Positions 34,817-36,558 of a DNA stretch of 36,558 nucleotides are shown one piece after another. The notes beneath the pieces were generated by a model. It was not told where the DNA came from. It ran no database searches and was given only the letters and a program-made list of their open reading frames with translations. Both the position numbers and the translations under genes were made by a program. Numbering within the stretch: the first letter of the stretch is position 1; each line of letters begins with the position of its first letter. The stretch comes from Clostridiales bacterium (GTDB lineage: Bacteria > Bacillota > Clostridia > Saccharofermentanales > Saccharofermentanaceae), in assembly GCA_017649645.1 (NCBI GenBank), contig JAGCGK010000083.1:1-36558 (forward strand), written 5' to 3'.

Positions 34817-36558
34817 ATGAGGTCAAATTTGAAGCGCATAGCAGCATTTATGTCAACTGTTCTGACGTTGACATTCTTTTCGCCACTTTTCTCAACTCCG
34901 AATGTTTTAGCAGCAGATAAGGATTCCGACGGACTTCCGATCATGTCCGGAACATTTCGTGATTCTTCTTACTACTGGGATAACCTACTTGGTGAAGCAG
35001 GTAACTTTTCACTTTTTGCATTCGACAGTATTTATAATGATACACATGTAAACGGTAACCTTGCGTGTAAGAATTGGTATATCGGTATGAACTATACCGA
35101 ACCTCATACCGGCTTCGGCGGATATGAATCCCATCCTCTTGTTAATATTGTTTCCAATAAGATCGATACAACTGCTTCAAGTGTTGATTTCGGTTATGGT
35201 GTTGTTAATCATCCTGATAATGATGACGGATTTGTATGGGGTATCGGAATGCTTGATACGATCCTTCTTCCTGAATCCTATGATGTTAAATATATCGATC
35301 CTAATCCTACTTTTGATGTTTGGGGTACCCCGACTTATAACTATGATCCTCAAAATATAACCAATAATTCTTCCATTAAAGATAGGACATATATATACTC
35401 TTATAATTCTGACCTTAAAGATGGAAAACTTCAGATCAGACCTACGAATTCTACAACTAATTCCATATTCTTTGGTCACGTTACTGAAAGCTATATCGAT
35501 TTTGATTCTCTTAAGACTCAGTACCAGTCTTTATCATCTCAACTTTCACAATTGAATAATAATGTTTATCCTAGTTATGATTCGACTAATGAGAATAATA
35601 ATACCATCTGGCTCAATTCAAGCGGCACTAATGTATTCAATGTGTCAGCAAAGGATATGGGCTCTTTCAATATCCATAACATAAATAATATCAATTACAG
35701 TTATTCAAATGGATATCAGGATAATCAGTCGCTTGTTGTCAACATCGATCTTTCCGGCGTTGACAGATTTGAATTTCCCTCAACCATTAAATATGGTCTC
35801 TTGGGCGGGGGATTCATCAAAGATGAAGAACAAATGGCTTCTAAGGGAACCAATATAATATATAACTTTTTTAATGCTAAGCCGGGTACGACGATCATCA
35901 CACATGCTACTATCGGACATATTCTTGCTCCTGATTGCGATGTTGTTGCTGACGGTGGAAGCGGAACTATCATTGCTAATAATATATATGCATCCAATGA
36001 GACTCATATGTCATTTATCCCGAAGGGACTATCTATAGATCTTCCTAAAGTCGGAGCAGTTTCGATTTCCAAGGTTGATATTGATACTTCCAAGGAATTA
36101 AAGGGAGCAGAGCTTACTTTAACAGGATTAGATTCTAATTGGAACAAAATAGTATTTAATAAAAATAAAGTAAAGTTAGGTGAAGGCGCATATTTTGCGG
36201 AAAAGCAGCCTGATGACGGAATTACTTTTGTGTCAGGTTCCACGAAGACAACTTTTGAGAACCTTCCGGATGGAACATACACTCTTTCTGAGAATGCAGC
36301 TCCTGCAGGTTACGATGTAACTACAGATATCACATTTGAGATCAAGGGTGGTAAGGTAGTAGATTCTTCTTATGTAACAGCAGCTAATGGAAATAATCCT
36401 GCAGTAGTTACAATGAAGGATGCTGCCTATAAGACAGATGTAGTTATCAGTAAAGTTGATACAGATAGCGGAGATGAACTCCTTGGAGCAACTCTTACAC
36501 TCACAGGTACAGATGCAAAGGGAGAAGCGGTTTACTTTGCTGAGGAGCAGATCGTTAA
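34817..36558 (+). CDS. Large surface adhesin: choice-of-anchor A region plus SpaA-like repeats (3' end outside window)
   Basis: The frame stays open from ATG 34817 to the window end (580 codons). A signal peptide (MRSNLKRIAAFMSTVLTLTF, cleavage probably after VLAA near residue 33) directs export. Residues 50-400 resemble choice-of-anchor A domains: LGEAGNFSLFAFDSIYNDTHVNGNLA, split here as LGEAGNFSLFAFDS and NDTHVNGNLA, then QYQSLSSQLSQLNN and ADGGSGTIIANNI. From about residue 411 come SpaA/Cna-B-like domains: VSISKVDIDTSKELKGAELTL... and LSENAAPAGYD, with a second copy from about 533 (VVISKVDTDSGDELLGATL). The SKVD lysine and the LSEN glutamate suggest isopeptide bonds. A sortase signal would lie beyond the window. 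Confidence 0.8.
   Translation, partial: MRSNLKRIAAFMSTVLTLTFFSPLFSTPNVLAADKDSDGLPIMSGTFRDSSYYWDNLLGEAGNFSLFAFDSIYNDTHVNGNLACKNWYIGMNYTEPHTGFGGYESHPLVNIVSNKIDTTASSVDFGYGVVNHPDNDDGFVWGIGMLDTILLPESYDVKYIDPNPTFDVWGTPTYNYDPQNITNNSSIKDRTYIYSYNSDLKDGKLQIRPTNSTTNSIFFGHVTESYIDFDSLKTQYQSLSSQLSQLNNNVYPSYDSTNENNNTIWLNSSGTNVFNVSAKDMGSFNIHNINNINYSYSNGYQDNQSLVVNIDLSGVDRFEFPSTIKYGLLGGGFIKDEEQMASKGTNIIYNFFNAKPGTTIITHATIGHILAPDCDVVADGGSGTIIANNIYASNETHMSFIPKGLSIDLPKVGAVSISKVDIDTSKELKGAELTLTGLDSNWNKIVFNKNKVKLGEGAYFAEKQPDDGITFVSGSTKTTFENLPDGTYTLSENAAPAGYDVTTDITFEIKGGKVVDSSYVTAANGNNPAVVTMKDAAYKTDVVISKVDTDSGDELLGATLTLTGTDAKGEAVYFAEEQIV

Overview
The window looks like a chromosomal segment of an anaerobic, low-to-mid G+C Gram-positive bacterium of the Clostridia (gut or rumen type). 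The evidence is ferredoxin-dependent 2-oxoacid oxidoreductases, a GlgC/GlgD pair, strong AGGAGG ribosome sites, a YesM/YesN-type two-component system, a MmsAB-type sugar importer and a SpaA-domain surface protein. Genus cannot be fixed from sequence reading alone. Nearly everything is intact; only the first and last genes are cut by the window edges.

Layout. (1) 1-738: end of a 2-oxoacid:ferredoxin oxidoreductase operon (beta and gamma subunits) and its terminator. (2) 843-10465: a glycogen operon, glgB-glgC-glgD-glgA, then a GH13 amylase-like enzyme and a membrane-anchored zinc-ribbon protein. GlgB and GlgA, and only these two, carry 57-residue lysine/alanine-rich tails. (3) 10470-12066: a tiny lipoprotein gene, an AlkZ-related protein gene, a small two-helix membrane protein gene and tRNA-Leu(GAG) with a consensus promoter. 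(4) 12115-14590: iorA-iorB, indolepyruvate ferredoxin oxidoreductase, ending in a two-way terminator. (5) 14608-16955, minus strand: HAD phosphatase, glycerol-1-phosphate-dehydrogenase-like enzyme, lipoprotein. (6) 17071-27197: a LysE-type exporter, then a sugar-sensing and uptake cluster. It has a membrane-tethered sugar-binding protein, a LytS/YesM histidine kinase, a YesN/AraC response regulator, a xylose-binding-like lipoprotein, and the importer ChvE-MmsA-MmsB. (7) 27223-34273: a strong promoter, a structured leader of about 225 nt ending in an intrinsic terminator, and a six-gene polyamine operon: arginine decarboxylase type, speE, carboxynorspermidine synthase type, nspC, aguA, aguB. 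(8) 34274-36558: a 540-nt AT-rich gap, then the 5' part of a large surface adhesin with a choice-of-anchor A region and SpaA-like repeats.

How the genes work together. The glycogen operon makes ADP-glucose (GlgC with GlgD), extends chains (GlgA), branches them (GlgB) and probably trims them (GH13). The sugar cluster resembles the XylFII-LytS-YesN sensing unit known from solventogenic clostridia, here with a second binding protein inside the regulatory operon and a ChvE/MmsAB importer next door. The polyamine operon encodes a route from arginine through agmatine and N-carbamoylputrescine to putrescine. It then has two possible routes to spermidine: SpeE, whose usual partner SpeD is not in the window, and the carboxyspermidine pair.

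The best candidates for something undescribed are the leader RNA before the decarboxylase (27257-27481), the paired lysine-rich tails on GlgB and GlgA, and the doubled sugar-sensor layout. All calls rest on sequence reading and remembered family motifs; no database search was run.
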